Positions 18,385 through 30,097 of a stretch of DNA of 47,751 nt are shown here, in pieces. Position 1 is the stretch's first letter, and each line of letters opens with the position of its first letter. Made by a program: the position numbers and the translations under genes. Below the pieces are notes generated by a model that did no database searches, was not told where the DNA came from, and was given only the letters and a program-made list of their open reading frames with translations. This DNA is from Edwardsiella hoshinae NBRC 105699 = ATCC 33379 (lineage in GTDB: Bacteria; Pseudomonadota; Gammaproteobacteria; Enterobacterales; Enterobacteriaceae), in contig NZ_BAUC01000039.1 of NCBI RefSeq assembly GCF_000474215.1, positions 1 to 47,751 on the forward strand, read 5' to 3'.

Positions 18385-19536
18385 TTGAATACGCAATTAC
18401 CCTCATTTATCGAGCTATACCGCGCGCTTATCGCCACACCATCCATCAGCGCCAACGATGCGGCACTGGATCAGAGTAATGAACGGTTAATCAATCTATT
18501 GGCTGGTTGGTTATACGATCTCGGGTGTCGGGTCGAAGTGCAACCCGTTCCAGGAACACGAAAAAAATTCAATCTGCTGGCGAGTTATGGTCAAGGGCCA
18601 GATGGGCTAATGCTCGCAGGACATACGGACACGGTTCCCTTCGATGAAGGACGCTGGACACGCGATCCCTTCATCCTCTGCGAACAGGACAACAAGTTAT
18701 ATGGTCTCGGCACCGCCGACATGAAGGGCTTTTTCGCCTTTATTATCGATACATTGCGAGACATAGACCTGCATAAGTTGACAAAGCCTCTGTATATTCT
18801 GGCGACAGCGGACGAGGAGACCTCAATGGCCGGGGCACGCTATTTCGCGGCAAACACCGCGCTGCGCCCCGCCTGCTGCATCATCGGCGAGCCGACCTCC
18901 CTCAAACCGATCCGGGCGCATAAAGGCCACCTCTCAGAGGCTATCCGCATCACGGGTCAATCCGGCCACTCTAGTGATCCAGCGCGCGGTATCAACGCCA
19001 TTGAGCTTATGCACGACACTATCGGCCACCTCTTAACCCTGCGCCACACACTGCAACAGCGTTACCATAATCCAGCGTTTAACATCCCCTATCCAACGAT
19101 AAACCTGGGGCATATCCACGGCGGTGACGCCGCTAACCGCATCTGCGCCTGTTGCGAACTACATCTGGATATGCGCCCACTGCCAGGAATGACGCTTAAC
19201 GACCTCAATGCATTACTGACTCAGGCGTTAGATCCTATCGCCCGTCAATGGCCTGGTCGGTTACGCATCGAATCGTTACATCCACCGATCCCCGGGTACG
19301 AGTGTCCGCGCCATGCCCCGTTAGTACAAACAATAGAGAAACTGCTGGGTGAGCGTGCCGAAGTGGTCAACTATTGTACCGAAGCACCGTTTCTACAGGA
19401 GATCTGTCCGACCCTCGTGCTCGGTCCAGGCTCTATCGAGCAGGCGCATCAACCGGATGAGTACCTGGCGACCGATTTTATTTTGCCAACCCGAACATTG
19501 TTGACCCAATTGATTCACCATTTTTGTCGGCCCTAA
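18385..19536 (+). CDS. argE: Acetylornithine deacetylase ArgE
   Basis: Removes the acetyl group from N-acetylornithine, giving the linear arginine route of enterics. It is an M20-type metallopeptidase of 383 residues, equal to E. coli. The metal and catalytic motifs are [15 protein letters not shown] (His and Asp near residue 80), [13 protein letters not shown] (bridging Asp), [12 protein letters not shown] (general-base Glu) and a late His in [12 protein letters not shown]. The only start that matches the family ([15 protein letters not shown]) is a TTG, with GGAGG 9 bases upstream; E. coli uses GTG here, as I recall. It is divergent from argC and shares its ArgR operator. Confidence 0.96.
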   Translation: MNTQLPSFIELYRALIATPSISANDAALDQSNERLINLLAGWLYDLGCRVEVQPVPGTRKKFNLLASYGQGPDGLMLAGHTDTVPFDEGRWTRDPFILCEQDNKLYGLGTADMKGFFAFIIDTLRDIDLHKLTKPLYILATADEETSMAGARYFAANTALRPACCIIGEPTSLKPIRAHKGHLSEAIRITGQSGHSSDPARGINAIELMHDTIGHLLTLRHTLQQRYHNPAFNIPYPTINLGHIHGGDAANRICACCELHLDMRPLPGMTLNDLNALLTQALDPIARQWPGRLRIESLHPPIPGYECPRHAPLVQTIEKLLGERAEVVNYCTEAPFLQEICPTLVLGPGSIEQAHQPDEYLATDFILPTRTLLTQLIHHFCRP

Positions 19537-19770
19537 ATGGGCCGTTAACTGCGTGTGCAACCGATGACGCAGCAACATTTGCAATGCAACTGTTATCAAA
19601 TAGACCCATTCAGGTCATGCTGTAATTAAATTTCAGTTAACATCGCTAAATGACGCATTTGGGCAAGAATTTGTGTCAATTGACGCAGAAGACGGAACGT
19701 GGCTTTATAAAGAGACACTCTACAATTTCCGGGTGAAAGAAATTTACGTCTTGGGAGGGGCAGTGGTTCT

Positions 19771-22404
19771 ATGAATGAGCAATATTCAGCAATGCGTGGC
19801 AATGTCAGTATGTTGGGCAAACTGCTGGGCGATACCATCAAAGACGCGCTAGGCGAACAAATCCTAGATCGCGTCGAAACCATCCGCAGGCTGTCCAAGT
19901 CGTCACGCGCTGGCAATGAAGCCAGTCGTCAGGCGTTGCTGAACACACTGCAAAACCTGTCCAACGATGAGCTACTACCGGTGGCTCGTGCCTTCAGCCA
20001 GTTCCTTAATCTGGCTAACGTGGCGGAGCAATACCATCGTATCTCTCCGCATGGCGAGGCCGCTAGCAACCCCGATGCCCTCTCTCAGTTATTCACCCGG
20101 TTGAAGAAGAAAAACCTGGATGAGAACCAGATCCGTCAGGCCGTCGACAACCTCTCTATTGAGCTGGTATTGACCGCACATCCGACCGAGATCACCCGCC
20201 GCACCTTGATCCATAAACTGGTCGAGGTCAACACCTGCCTCAGCCAACTTGACCACGACGATCTGGCCGATTACGAACGTCATCAAATCATGCGTCGCCT
20301 ACGCCAACTGGTTGCGCAGTCCTGGCACACCGACGAGATTCGGAAGAACCGTCCGACCCCGATCGATGAAGCGAAGTGGGGCTATGCTGTCGTCGAAAAT
20401 AGTCTGTGGGAAGGGGTACCCGCCTTCCTTCGCGAATTCAACGAGCAGTTAGAAAAAGCGCTCGGTTACCAATTGCCAGTCGAGGCCGTACCGGTACGCT
20501 TTACCGCCTGGATGGGCGGCGACCGTGACGGTAACCCCAACGTCACCGCCGAGGTGACGCGCCGCGCCCTGTTGCTCAGCCGCTGGAAAGCCACCGAACT
20601 CTTCCTACGTGACGTTCAAGTGCTGGTATCAGAGCTATCCATGACAGTCTGTACTCCAGAGTTACGAGTTCTGGCTGGCGAGGAGGCTCAAGAGCCTTAC
20701 CGCGAGGTATTGAAACGCCTGCGCCGCCAGTTAGTCGATACCCAAACCTATCTCGATGCCCGTCTACGCGGCGAACGCCCGCCTCGTCCGCATGACCTGC
20801 TGGTTAATAACGATCAGCTATGGCAACCACTACATACCTGCTACCGCTCACTCATCGCCTGCGGGATGGGGATCATCGCCAATGGACAGCTGCTGGACAC
20901 CCTGCGCCGAGTGCATTGCTTCGGTGTCCCACTGGTGCGTATCGATATCCGCCAAGAGAGTACGCGTCACACCGAGGCTATCGCCGAACTGACACGTTAC
21001 CTGGGGCTGGGCGACTATGAAACTTGGTCAGAGGCAGACAAGCAAGCGTTCTTGCTGCGTGAGCTAAACGCCAAACGCCCACTGGTTCCGCGCCACTGGA
21101 CGCCATCACCGGAGACTAAAGAGGTCTTCGATACCTGCCAGGTGATCGCCGAGGCACCAGCCGGGGCCATCGCAGCCTACGTCATCTCCATGGCACGTAC
21201 ACCTTCGGATGTTTTGGCGGTACACCTACTGCTGAAAGAAGCCGGCTGCCCCTTCAACCTCCCAGTGGCACCGCTATTTGAAACCCTCGATGATCTAAAC
21301 AATGCCGAGGCGGTAATGAGCCAATTGCTCAGCATCGACTGGTATCGCGGTTTCATCCAGGGCAAGCAGATGGTGATGATCGGTTATTCCGACTCCGCCA
21401 AAGATGCCGGGGTGATGGCGGCATCCTGGGCTCAATACCGCGCACAAGAAGCACTGGTTCGTGTCTGCGACCAGGCGGGGATCGCCCTAACCCTGTTCCA
21501 TGGCCGTGGCGGCTCTATCGGCCGCGGCGGTGCGCCAGCGCATGATGCCCTGCTCTCTCAGCCTCCGGGTAGCCTGAAAGGTGGCCTGCGCGTCACCGAG
21601 CAGGGAGAGATGATCCGCTTTAAGCTCGGTTTGCCCGAGATCGCCGTCAGCAGCCTGACCCTATATACCAGCGCCATTCTGGAGGCCAATCTGCTACCAC
21701 CACCAGCCCCGAAACAGGCCTGGCGCGACATTATGGACGAGCTTTCTCAAACCTCCTGTGCGCTCTACCGTCGCTATGTGCGCGAGAATCCCGACTTCGT
21801 CCCCTATTTCCGCTCGGCGACACCAGAGCTGGAACTGGGCAAGTTACCCTTGGGCTCCCGCCCAGCCAAACGCCGTCCCACCGGGGGCGTCGAAAGCCTG
21901 CGCGCCATTCCCTGGATCTTCGCCTGGACACAGAATCGCCTGATGCTACCGGCCTGGCTGGGTGCCGGCGCCGCGCTGACGGAGGCGATGGAGCACGGAA
22001 AACGCGACACGCTAGAAAGCATGTACCGCGACTGGCCTTTCTTCACTACCCGTATCGACATGCTGGAGATGGTGTTCGCCAAATCTGATCTGTGGCTGGC
22101 GGAGTACTATGACCAACGGCTGGTCGACCCGGCATTGTGGCCGCTGGGCACCGATCTCCGTCAACAGGTACAACGCGACATCCAAGCAGTGCTGGCCATT
22201 GCCAACACCGACCATCTGATGGCTGATCTGCCTTGGGCCGCCGAGTCCATCGCCCTACGTAACGTCTATACCGATCCACTCAACGTCTTGCAAGCCGAGC
22301 TACTGCATCGCTCACGCCAACAGGAGACGCCAGACGCTAACGTTGAACAAGCGCTGATGGTCACCATCGCTGGGGTTGCCGCCGGGATGCGTAACACCGG
22401 CTAG
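19771..22404 (+). CDS. ppc: Phosphoenolpyruvate carboxylase Ppc
   Basis: Anaplerotic enzyme that carboxylates phosphoenolpyruvate to oxaloacetate; cytoplasmic homotetramer activated by acetyl-CoA and inhibited by aspartate. The 877 residues (E. coli 883) contain the catalytic histidine motif [13 protein letters not shown] (H138 in E. coli numbering), the glycine loop [16 protein letters not shown] with the second histidine and arginine, and the conserved C-terminus VAAGMRNTG that forms part of the aspartate site. The ATG follows a strong GGGAGGGG. Like E. coli, it neighbours argE. Confidence 0.98.
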   Translation: MNEQYSAMRGNVSMLGKLLGDTIKDALGEQILDRVETIRRLSKSSRAGNEASRQALLNTLQNLSNDELLPVARAFSQFLNLANVAEQYHRISPHGEAASNPDALSQLFTRLKKKNLDENQIRQAVDNLSIELVLTAHPTEITRRTLIHKLVEVNTCLSQLDHDDLADYERHQIMRRLRQLVAQSWHTDEIRKNRPTPIDEAKWGYAVVENSLWEGVPAFLREFNEQLEKALGYQLPVEAVPVRFTAWMGGDRDGNPNVTAEVTRRALLLSRWKATELFLRDVQVLVSELSMTVCTPELRVLAGEEAQEPYREVLKRLRRQLVDTQTYLDARLRGERPPRPHDLLVNNDQLWQPLHTCYRSLIACGMGIIANGQLLDTLRRVHCFGVPLVRIDIRQESTRHTEAIAELTRYLGLGDYETWSEADKQAFLLRELNAKRPLVPRHWTPSPETKEVFDTCQVIAEAPAGAIAAYVISMARTPSDVLAVHLLLKEAGCPFNLPVAPLFETLDDLNNAEAVMSQLLSIDWYRGFIQGKQMVMIGYSDSAKDAGVMAASWAQYRAQEALVRVCDQAGIALTLFHGRGGSIGRGGAPAHDALLSQPPGSLKGGLRVTEQGEMIRFKLGLPEIAVSSLTLYTSAILEANLLPPPAPKQAWRDIMDELSQTSCALYRRYVRENPDFVPYFRSATPELELGKLPLGSRPAKRRPTGGVESLRAIPWIFAWTQNRLMLPAWLGAGAALTEAMEHGKRDTLESMYRDWPFFTTRIDMLEMVFAKSDLWLAEYYDQRLVDPALWPLGTDLRQQVQRDIQAVLAIANTDHLMADLPWAAESIALRNVYTDPLNVLQAELLHRSRQQETPDANVEQALMVTIAGVAAGMRNTG

Positions 22405-22427
22405 TATAGGCCGAAGATCACGGCACG

Positions 22428-22453
22428 AAAAAGCCCGCTTAGGCGGGCTTTTT
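22428..22453. terminator. Bidirectional terminator between ppc and metF
   Basis: GCCCGC (22433-22438) pairs with GCGGGC (22443-22448). Five A's and a GAAAAAG context lie to the left and five T's to the right, so it can end both convergent genes. Confidence 0.93.
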
Positions 22454-22485
22454 GCTAACAACACGTCGTACGATTCTGCTATCCC

Positions 22486-23394
<909 letters not shown>

Positions 23395-23429
23395 CTATGC
23401 CCTGTGCGCTCCACCGCACGCCCCGAACT

Positions 23430-23453
23430 AAACATCTATACGTTTAGACGTCT
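23430..23453. promoter_or_regulatory. MetJ operator (three tandem met boxes) upstream of metF
   Basis: Three contiguous 8-mers occur: AAACATCT (6/8), ATACGTTT (6/8) and a perfect AGACGTCT (23446-23453), compared with the consensus AGACGTCT. At least two adjacent boxes are required for MetJ binding, so methionine (S-adenosylmethionine) repression of metF is expected. Confidence 0.88.
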
Positions 23454-23462
23454 AAATAGAAG

Positions 23463-23959
23463 TTGCCGTAAGTCGATGGATTCGTCAACCGCAAAATGCA
23501 TTTTACTGATGAAGAAATGACAAGGAGGGATGAGAGATATTCAAGCAGACCCCGCCAATCGCGCTCTCGCAGGATGTGAGAACGGCGGGTATTCATCAAC
23601 AATCGCTGCGAGGCCAACGGTGCAACGTCTTTACACTCTCAACCAACAGCCACGCCAAGGCGGGTGAATCGCCGAGTTGTGGCACCATGACACGAATACC
23701 GATCACCTCTTTTGCAACGTCGAGCCTGCGGCTCCGTCAGCACAGGAAGAAAGGTGCGATAAAATGCCGCGTCCATCGCTGCTAAGTGCGAGCACCTGCG
23801 AGGCCTGGTTAGCATCCTGTTGTCTCTCTAACTCCAGCAGACTATTCACTAAGAAACCGACAGCCGAGGAGAGCGATGCAGGACTAAACTGGCCAAACTG
23901 TTGGAGAAAATTCGCCGTAGCCACGAAGGGGACATCATGCTCGACGACTAATACCGGGA
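23463..23959. other. Probable decayed DNA upstream of metF, no intact gene
   Basis: Nearly 500 bases with only short overlapping open frames. The longest on the minus strand (about 73 codons, ending near 23703) has a protein-like composition but no motif I recognise. It could be a remnant of another gene, possibly a regulator, but I have no evidence for a family. No repeats or mobile-element ends were seen. Confidence 0.35.
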
Positions 23960-24208
23960 ATGCCGCGATCTGCCGCTGGGTATAACAGACTAACGCGTGT
24001 CTGGAGTGTTACGTATCTTCACCCTGACTATGGTCCGTCAGCGTGGAGCGGTCGACGATGTCACTCTCCAGACGTTTCTCACCGCCACCTCCTCGACATT
24101 ATTTTATGCCTGGCACAAAAGGTGATGAGCAACTATACCAATCATGTGGCTCACACGCCGCTGGATGCTCGCCTGCAATCCGTTGTCTGGCAAAAACGAA
24201 CGACCTGA
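23960..24208 (+). pseudogene. Remnant of an AhpD/carboxymuconolactone decarboxylase-family gene
   Basis: The 3' half of a CMD-family (alkylhydroperoxidase-like) protein can be pieced together from two frames. One frame reads LRIFTLTMVRQRGAVDDVTLQTFL (24009-24080), after an in-frame stop. The other continues as SHRHLLDIILCLAQKVMSN and YTNHVAHTPLD, ending in VVWQKRTT. These align with the family pattern (LRxFTxxxVxxRG...FxxAGF...VLxVxLxxAxKxxSNYTNHxAxTPLD). The frame change, probably with a short deletion near 24077-24080, and the missing N-terminal half with the CxxC active site show it is inactive. Confidence 0.65.
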
Positions 24209-24379
24209 CACGCCGCCCATCGGGTTTACCCGCGCTAGGTGTCTATGCACTGACTTTCTAACGCACAAACGGCTGTTGCCAAGCTCGCTCACTGACGGCA
24301 GAATAACCAGCCCTGCCAGCCGCTATTTCACAGGCGATCCCGCTAGGGCTGACTGCTTTTCCTTTTAGCGACCAAGACT

Positions 24380-25615
24380 ATGCAACAAAACCGTTCTTCC
24401 CCTATGCGTCGCCTCGGCCGACGCGCGTTACTCTTTCCACTCTGTCTGGTGTTATACGAGTTCGCAACTTATATCGGAAACGATATGATCCAACCTGGCA
24501 TGCTCTCGGTGGTGCAAACGTTTGGCGTCGACGACAGTTGGGTTCCCACGTCCATGACGGCCTACCTCGCCGGTGGCATGTTTTTACAATGGCTGCTTGG
24601 CCCACTCTCCGACCGTATTGGTCGGCGCCCGGTAATGCTGACAGGTGCTCTCTACTTCGCGGTCACCTGTCTGGCCATCCTGCTCACCCGCAGTATCGAA
24701 CAATTTACTCTGCTGCGTTTTCTGCAAGGAATCAGCCTGTGTTTCATCGGCGCCGTCGGTTACGCCGCGATCCAAGAGTCCTTCGAAGAGGCGGTGTGCA
24801 TAAAAATCACCGCCCTGATGGCCAACGTCGCGCTGATCGCACCGTTACTCGGTCCGTTAGCTGGCGCTGCTTGGGTACATATCCTGCCCTGGGAAAGCAT
24901 GTTTATCCTGTTCGCCGTCCTGGCGTTGATCGCCTTTATCGGGCTGTATAAAGCGATGCCGGAAACCGCCACCCGCCGAGGTGAAAAGCTGTCGTTGTCC
25001 GCCCTCGGTCATGACTACGCGTTGGTACTGAAAAATAGTCGCTTCCTCTGTGGTGCCCTGGCGTGTGGCTTCGCTAGCCTACCGTTACTGACCTGGATAG
25101 CCCAATCACCGGTCATTATCATCAGCGGTGAAGGATTAAGCAGTTATGACTATGGCCTACTACAGGTGCCGATCTTCGGCATGCTGATTTTAGGTAACTT
25201 TACCCTGGCACGCCTGAGCGGACGCCGCCCAGTACGCCGCCTGATCCAGATCGGCGCCTGGCCACTGGTCGGCGGGCTGGGCATCGCCGCCATCGCCACC
25301 CTCTATAGCACCCATGCCTATCTGTGGATGACGATGGGACTGAGCCTATACGCGTTCGGAATTGGCCTGGCCAACGCGGGGCTGTATCGCCTCACACTCT
25401 TCTCCAGCGAGATGAGTAAAGGAACGGTCTCCGCGGCCATGGGCATGATCAGTATGTTGATCTACACACTGGGTATTGAGGTGGGAAAACACGCCTGGCT
25501 GCTAAACGGTAACGGTGCCTTTAATCTGTTCAATCTACTCAGCGGCCTACTGTGGTTGTGGTTAGTAGCACGAATGCTGCGCGACAAGCAGGTCGGCATA
25601 CAGACTGATCAATAA
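24380..25615 (+). CDS. mdfA: Multidrug/cation-proton antiporter MdfA (MFS)
   Basis: Inner-membrane 12-helix transporter that exports cationic and neutral drugs, including chloramphenicol, in exchange for protons. The 411 residues (E. coli 410) retain the diagnostic helix 1 segment [19 protein letters not shown], with the membrane-embedded acidic residues E27 and D35 (E26 and D34 in E. coli). The MFS motif A is [14 protein letters not shown] and the helix 4 arginine is in [18 protein letters not shown]. The match to MdfA is high along the whole length. In E. coli mdfA lies far away, near 19 min; here it sits between metF remnants and dtd. The ribosome binding site is weak. Confidence 0.95.
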   Translation: MQQNRSSPMRRLGRRALLFPLCLVLYEFATYIGNDMIQPGMLSVVQTFGVDDSWVPTSMTAYLAGGMFLQWLLGPLSDRIGRRPVMLTGALYFAVTCLAILLTRSIEQFTLLRFLQGISLCFIGAVGYAAIQESFEEAVCIKITALMANVALIAPLLGPLAGAAWVHILPWESMFILFAVLALIAFIGLYKAMPETATRRGEKLSLSALGHDYALVLKNSRFLCGALACGFASLPLLTWIAQSPVIIISGEGLSSYDYGLLQVPIFGMLILGNFTLARLSGRRPVRRLIQIGAWPLVGGLGIAAIATLYSTHAYLWMTMGLSLYAFGIGLANAGLYRLTLFSSEMSKGTVSAAMGMISMLIYTLGIEVGKHAWLLNGNGAFNLFNLLSGLLWLWLVARMLRDKQVGIQTDQ

Positions 25616-25658
25616 CCCACCTCGGCGGCGCACAAAACGGCACCGCCGGGGTAAATGG

Positions 25659-26096
25659 CTAGACTTGTAACCAGAAGGTGACCGGCCCGTCGTTAAGCAG
25701 CTCCACCTGCATGTCGGCGGCGAAGCGCCCGGTCTCCGTCGCCACACCACTGGCACGGCAGCAGGCCGTAAAATAGTCGTATAACCGCTCAGCCTCATCC
25801 GGTGCCGCACCGCGGGAAAAACTGGGACGCATTCCCTTTTGCGTGTCGGCCGCCAAAGTAAACTGGGAGACGACCAAGACACTGCCGCCGGCCTGCTGCA
25901 CGTTGAGATTCATCTTATCGTTCTCATCACTGAAGATGCGATACCCCAACACCTTATCAGACAGACGCTTCGCCTTGTGTTGATCGTCATCTTTCTCCAC
26001 ACCCAACAATACCAGCAACCCCGCACCGATCTCGCCGATAATCTGCTGATCCACCGTCACGCTAGCCCGAGTCACTCGCTGAATTAACGCAATCAT
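25659..26096 (-). CDS. dtd: D-aminoacyl-tRNA deacylase Dtd
   Basis: Hydrolyses D-amino acids and glycine mischarged on tRNA. The 145 residues equal E. coli Dtd. The two family signatures are present: [18 protein letters not shown] (near residue 77) and the Gly-cisPro motif [11 protein letters not shown] at the C-terminus, which gives chiral rejection. AGGAA precedes the ATG. It is the last gene of yihX-yihY-dtd, 15 bases after yihY. A weak hairpin with 6-bp arms (25623-25648) separates it from the convergent mdfA. Confidence 0.97.
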   Translation of the reverse strand: MIALIQRVTRASVTVDQQIIGEIGAGLLVLLGVEKDDDQHKAKRLSDKVLGYRIFSDENDKMNLNVQQAGGSVLVVSQFTLAADTQKGMRPSFSRGAAPDEAERLYDYFTACCRASGVATETGRFAADMQVELLNDGPVTFWLQV

Positions 26097-26111
26097 TGTT
26101 CCTACGACTCC

Positions 26112-26990
26112 TTACTCATGATGGGATTTTAACGCCTGCTGCAACCCACTCGCTTGCTGGCGATGGGTACGGAAATCGCCGATAGCCACGGTGATCTCCG
26201 CACCGAGTAAGACGATACACCAACTCCAATATACCCAGACGAACAACATCGGGATCACCGCCAACACGCCATAAATCAACTGATATGATGGAAAGGTAGT
26301 GATATATAACGCAAAAGCTTTCTTCCCTAGCTCAAATAGACCACCGGCCACCAACGCGCCGATCAGCGCGTCGCGCTGCGGTACCCGTTGTGTTGGAACG
26401 ATGCAATACAACAGCCAAAAACTAACGCATGACAACAGCAAGGGGAACAAACGCAACAGCTGATCCACCAGAGAATAGACTCGGCTATCGGCTAACCAAC
26501 GCAATGACAATAAATAGGTACTGATGCCCATACTGGCACCGACGAGCAGCGGTCCGAGGGTGAGGATCATCCAATAGACCGCAAACGAATAGATGATGGC
26601 GCGCTTACGTTCACTGCGCCAAATATGGTTTAATGCCCCGTCCACCGATGAGATCAGCAGCAGGGCGGTGACGATCAGACCGATGATCCCCAGAGCGGTC
26701 ATCTTGCTCGAATTCGCAACAAACTGCTCCAGATAAGATTGCACCACATCGCCCGCCGCCGGCACAAAGTTGGTAAAAATAAAATGCTTAAGCTGGTCGG
26801 AAACACTAGCGAACATCGGAAAAGCAGTGAATAGGGAGAAAACCACCGTCACCAACGGCACCAGTGAGAGTAGCGAGACATAGGCCAACGACCCCGCCAC
26901 CATGGTCATACGATCCTCATCTACCCGCCGCCACAATATCCGGGCAAAGCAGAACCCACCTTTCATGCGTTTTAAGGAAAAGGGCGTCAT
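26112..26990 (-). CDS. yihY: YihY/UPF0761 family inner-membrane protein
   Basis: Conserved polytopic membrane protein once mistaken for RNase BN; its function is unknown. The 292 residues (E. coli 290) show six or so hydrophobic segments and the family landmarks [42 protein letters not shown] and [12 protein letters not shown]. The ATG giving MTPFSLKR has AGGAG upstream; the GTG two codons earlier overlaps that site and was rejected. It is the middle gene of yihX-yihY-dtd. Confidence 0.95.
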   Translation of the reverse strand: MTPFSLKRMKGGFCFARILWRRVDEDRMTMVAGSLAYVSLLSLVPLVTVVFSLFTAFPMFASVSDQLKHFIFTNFVPAAGDVVQSYLEQFVANSSKMTALGIIGLIVTALLLISSVDGALNHIWRSERKRAIIYSFAVYWMILTLGPLLVGASMGISTYLLSLRWLADSRVYSLVDQLLRLFPLLLSCVSFWLLYCIVPTQRVPQRDALIGALVAGGLFELGKKAFALYITTFPSYQLIYGVLAVIPMLFVWVYWSWCIVLLGAEITVAIGDFRTHRQQASGLQQALKSHHE

Positions 26991-27104
26991 AGCCACTCCT
27001 ATCAGTCATACCCGTTTTACACGGGTCAATCCTTCCTGCCGCCGCAACGGAAAAAAGTCATCATACCGAAAAACCGATGTGCCTCTTCCAAAGATACGCC
27101 GCGG

Positions 27105-27695
27105 CTAGCCAGCAAAGTAGGCCGGAATGACCTGCCGATCGTCCACCTGAATCGCACGGATACCCAGCGCTTGCGCCGCCGCGATATTATCGTGATTATC
27201 ATCGAAGAATACCGTCTGCGCAGCCGCTACCCGCTCCTGAGCGAGAACATAGCGGTAAATTTCAGCCTCTGGCTTACGCATACCCAAGTCCTGCGACAAA
27301 TACAACCGATCACAGGCAGCCGCTACCTGCGGATAATGTTTGGGCCAGAAATGCGTATGCAGTCGATTCGTGTTAGAGAGTACAACCACCCGCTCTCCCT
27401 GAGCTCGCAACTGCTGCATGATAGCGATCACCTCTGGACGAAGCGCGACAAAGATCGCCTGCCAGCCCAGCGTGAACTGCGCAAAACTGAGCGAGATGCC
27501 CATCTCCGCGCACAGGCGTCGGGCAAAAGTTTCATCGTCGATCTCGCCCCGTTCATGCTGGTGAAAAGTCTCCCCCATCGAAAAACGCTTGCTCAGGGTT
27601 GCCAGCGGCGCCCCGCTGTAACGACTCCAGACCCCCAGTACCCGTTGGAAGTCGATATCGACAATCACGTTACCCAAATCAAAGATATACAACAT
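27105..27695 (-). CDS. yihX: Alpha-D-glucose-1-phosphate phosphatase YihX (HAD family)
   Basis: Cytoplasmic HAD hydrolase shown in E. coli to act on alpha-D-glucose-1-phosphate. The 196 residues (E. coli 199) carry HAD motif I DLGNVIVDID with the nucleophile near residue 6, motif II VVVLSNTNRLH, motif III lysine in GMRKPEAEIY and motif IV FFDDNHDNI. GGGAGC precedes the ATG. It starts the yihX-yihY-dtd group, 114 bases before yihY, so yihY may also have its own promoter. Confidence 0.95.
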   Translation of the reverse strand: MLYIFDLGNVIVDIDFQRVLGVWSRYSGAPLATLSKRFSMGETFHQHERGEIDDETFARRLCAEMGISLSFAQFTLGWQAIFVALRPEVIAIMQQLRAQGERVVVLSNTNRLHTHFWPKHYPQVAAACDRLYLSQDLGMRKPEAEIYRYVLAQERVAAAQTVFFDDNHDNIAAAQALGIRAIQVDDRQVIPAYFAG

Positions 27696-27852
27696 GTGCA
27701 GCTCCCGATTTCAGCTTATTGGCGTGAGAGTCTCCACTGTAAACGGAAAAGCGGTGAGCGAACAGACGAGGAGGGAGAAAAGCAGATGGTAGCGCCAGGA
27801 AAGGGCCCCCTCTCCGACCTAGTACCGAGCGACGCTGATTGCACGCCACCAT

Positions 27853-27884
27853 AAAAAAGGGACACCAACACGGTGCCCCTTTTT
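27853..27884 (-). terminator. Terminator of typA (probably bidirectional)
   Basis: An A-rich arm with GGG and CACC (27853-27865) pairs with GGTG-CCCC-TTTTT (27872-27884). On the minus strand the stem ends in a run of T's, directly after the typA stop. Confidence 0.85.
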
Positions 27885-27906
27885 CTCAAACCATCAGGCG
27901 AGACGA

Positions 27907-29727
27907 TTAGTCACGCGGACCGCGGTTAGCACGACGGCGATCGTTCTCGGTCAGGTGACGTTTACGCAGACGCACGGAGTGCGGCGTTACTTCAACCAGT
28001 TCGTCATCATCGATGAATTCCAGTGCCTGCTCCAGGGTCATTTTCACCGGCGGTGACAGGGTAGTCGCTTCATCGGTACCAGAGGCACGCATGTTGGTCA
28101 GCTTCTTACCGGTCAGACAGTTAACGGTCAAATCATTTGAGCGGCTATGAATACCGATAATCTGGCCTTCATATACTTCCGCGCCATGACCGAGGAACAG
28201 TTTACCGCGATCCTGCAAGCTATACAGCGCATAGGCAACGGCTTTACCTTGACCGTTGGAGATCAGAACGCCGTTCTGACGCTGGCCGATTTCACCGGGA
28301 CGCACATCGTCGTAATGACTGAAGGTGGAATACAGCAGACCGGTACCGGAAGTCATGGTCATGAAATCGGTACGGAAGCCGATCAGGCCACGACTCGGGA
28401 TGATGTAATCCAGGCGTACACGGCCCTTACCATCTGGAGACATATCACGGATTTCACCTTTACGGATACCCAGAGCCTCCATCACAGAGCCCTGATGCTG
28501 CTCTTCGATATCCAGCGTAACCTGCTCAAACGGCTCCTGCATGCGGCCATCGATCTCGCGATAGATAACCTTCGGACGGGATACGGCCAATTCATAGCCT
28601 TCGCGACGCATGTTCTCGATCAGTACGGACAAATGCAGTTCGCCACGACCAGAAACGCGGAATGCATCGGGGTCCGGCGTCTCTTCCACACGCAGCGCCA
28701 CGTTATGCACTAACTCCTTCTGCAAACGCTCCAGGATCTGACGGGAGGTTACAAACTTCCCTTCTTTACCACAGAACGGCGAGGTGTTAACGCAGAAGTA
28801 CATACTCACCGTCGGTTCATCGACAGTCAGCGCCGGCAACGCTTCAACATTGTTCGGATCGCACAGGGTATCAGAGATGTTCAGATCACCTAGACCAGTA
28901 ACCGCAACGATGTCGCCCGCTTCAGCCACATCGGTCTCAATGCGCTGCAAACCCAGATGCCCCAGAACCTGGCCGATCTTACCGTTACGACGCTTACCTT
29001 CGCTGTCGATAATAGTGATCTGCTGGTTCGGTTTCACCTTACCGCGTTTGATGCGACCGATGCCGATAACCCCAACGTAGTTGTTGTAGTCCAACTGGGA
29101 GATCTGCATCTGGAACGGCCCGTCTAGATCGACGTCCGGCGCAGCTACATGCTCGACGATAGCCTCAAACAACGGAGTCATATCCTCGGCCATATCGGCG
29201 TGATCCAGACCAGCGATCCCTTGCAGGGCGGAAGCGTAGACGATCGGGAAGTCCAACTGCTCGTCAGTAGCACCCAAGTTAACGAACAGATCGAAGACCT
29301 GATCGACGACCCAGTCCGGACGCGCGCCCGGACGGTCAACCTTGTTGATGACCACGATCGGCTTCAACCCGTTGGCGAACGCCTTCTGGGTAACGAAGCG
29401 AGTCTGCGGCATCGGGCCATCCATTGCGTCGACCAGCAGCAGAACCGAGTCAACCATTGACATCACACGCTCTACCTCGCCGCCGAAGTCGGCGTGCCCC
29501 GGGGTATCTACGATGTTGATGCGATAGCCATTCCAATTAATGGCGGTGTTTTTAGCGAGGATGGTAATCCCACGCTCTTTCTCCAAATCGTTGGAGTCCA
29601 TTACGCGCTCAGTCGCGTCGTTACGTTCACCCAGAGTCCCGGATTGTTGCAACAGTTTGTCGACCAGGGTGGTTTTCCCATGGTCAACGTGCGCAATAAT
29701 GGCGATGTTACGCAGATTTTCGATCAC
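27907..29727 (-). CDS. typA: Ribosome-associated GTPase BipA/TypA
   Basis: Translational GTPase of the EF-G family that assists 50S assembly and growth under cold or stress. The 606 residues (E. coli 607) have the G1 loop [11 protein letters not shown]2 in [13 protein letters not shown]3 [11 protein letters not shown] and G4 [15 protein letters not shown]-like domains follow, and the C-terminal segment [19 protein letters not shown] is typical of BipA. The start codon is GTG with GAGGC upstream. It is divergent from glnA across a 370-base control region, as in E. coli. Confidence 0.98.
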   Translation of the reverse strand: MIENLRNIAIIAHVDHGKTTLVDKLLQQSGTLGERNDATERVMDSNDLEKERGITILAKNTAINWNGYRINIVDTPGHADFGGEVERVMSMVDSVLLLVDAMDGPMPQTRFVTQKAFANGLKPIVVINKVDRPGARPDWVVDQVFDLFVNLGATDEQLDFPIVYASALQGIAGLDHADMAEDMTPLFEAIVEHVAAPDVDLDGPFQMQISQLDYNNYVGVIGIGRIKRGKVKPNQQITIIDSEGKRRNGKIGQVLGHLGLQRIETDVAEAGDIVAVTGLGDLNISDTLCDPNNVEALPALTVDEPTVSMYFCVNTSPFCGKEGKFVTSRQILERLQKELVHNVALRVEETPDPDAFRVSGRGELHLSVLIENMRREGYELAVSRPKVIYREIDGRMQEPFEQVTLDIEEQHQGSVMEALGIRKGEIRDMSPDGKGRVRLDYIIPSRGLIGFRTDFMTMTSGTGLLYSTFSHYDDVRPGEIGQRQNGVLISNGQGKAVAYALYSLQDRGKLFLGHGAEVYEGQIIGIHSRSNDLTVNCLTGKKLTNMRASGTDEATTLSPPVKMTLEQALEFIDDDELVEVTPHSVRLRKRHLTENDRRRANRGPRD

Positions 29728-29833
29728 AGCTTTGCCTCAGGCATTAGAAATAGCGCGCTATTGTACACGTATTAAGCGAGGGACTAAACAGGATCACAAG
29801 CTTCTCGCAGAAACAATGCTGCGAATGGCGGTT

Positions 29834-29849
29834 TGTGATCCTATTCACG
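29834..29849 (+). promoter_or_regulatory. CRP site upstream of glnA
   Basis: TGTGATCCTATTCACG matches TGTGA-N6-TCACA at 9 of 10 conserved positions. E. coli glnA also has a CRP site for its sigma-70 promoter glnAp1, upstream of the NtrC sites, and the position here fits. Confidence 0.75.
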
Positions 29850-29877
29850 ATGCTAAATGGCGCGGGAATAAACAGCT

Positions 29878-29928
29878 TGCACCAAGATTGTGCGCTTGCT
29901 GAAGTGTTTTGCACCGTTATGGAGCGCA
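29878..29928 (+). promoter_or_regulatory. Two NtrC enhancer sites for glnAp2
   Basis: Two dyads of the form GCACC-N5-GGTGC are seen: GCACCAAGATTGTGC (29879-29893) and GCACCGTTATGGAGC (29911-29925). Their centres are 32 bp apart and fall near -140 and -108 from the predicted sigma-54 start, the spacing known for the E. coli glnA enhancer. Confidence 0.88.
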
Positions 29929-29998
29929 ATGTTCCATCGGTAGCGCCTGACACAACGTCAGAGTGAGGTAATTATGCGCCATCCGGGCAAATTGTAAA

Positions 29999-30016
29999 GT
30001 TGGCACGTTTCTAGCT
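29999..30016 (+). promoter_or_regulatory. Sigma-54 promoter glnAp2
   Basis: TTGGCACG-TTTC-TAGCT fits the sigma-54 consensus (YTGGCACG-N4-TTGCW) with one mismatch in the -12 element (TAGC). The GG and GC doublets have the required 10-base spacing. It lies about 80 bases before glnA and downstream of the NtrC sites. Confidence 0.9.
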
Positions 30017-30097
30017 AATACTATGTCACGATGGCGAAAACCACTTTCTATCATCCGTGATCCGTTGCACGGCGACCAAAGAAACCGGGAGTAGAGT

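Noticed and set aside
23703-23924. 73-codon minus-strand frame in the decayed region as a real gene
   Set aside because: No recognisable domain, no ribosome binding site and a neighbouring pseudogene; kept only as part of the unexplained stretch.
27171-27854. 227-codon open frame on the plus strand over yihX
   Set aside because: Antisense to yihX, which has all HAD motifs; composition is that of a shadow frame and it runs through the yihX promoter region.
28147-28713. 188-codon open frame on the plus strand within typA
   Set aside because: It lies wholly antisense to typA, which matches its family over its full length; no independent motif or start signal.
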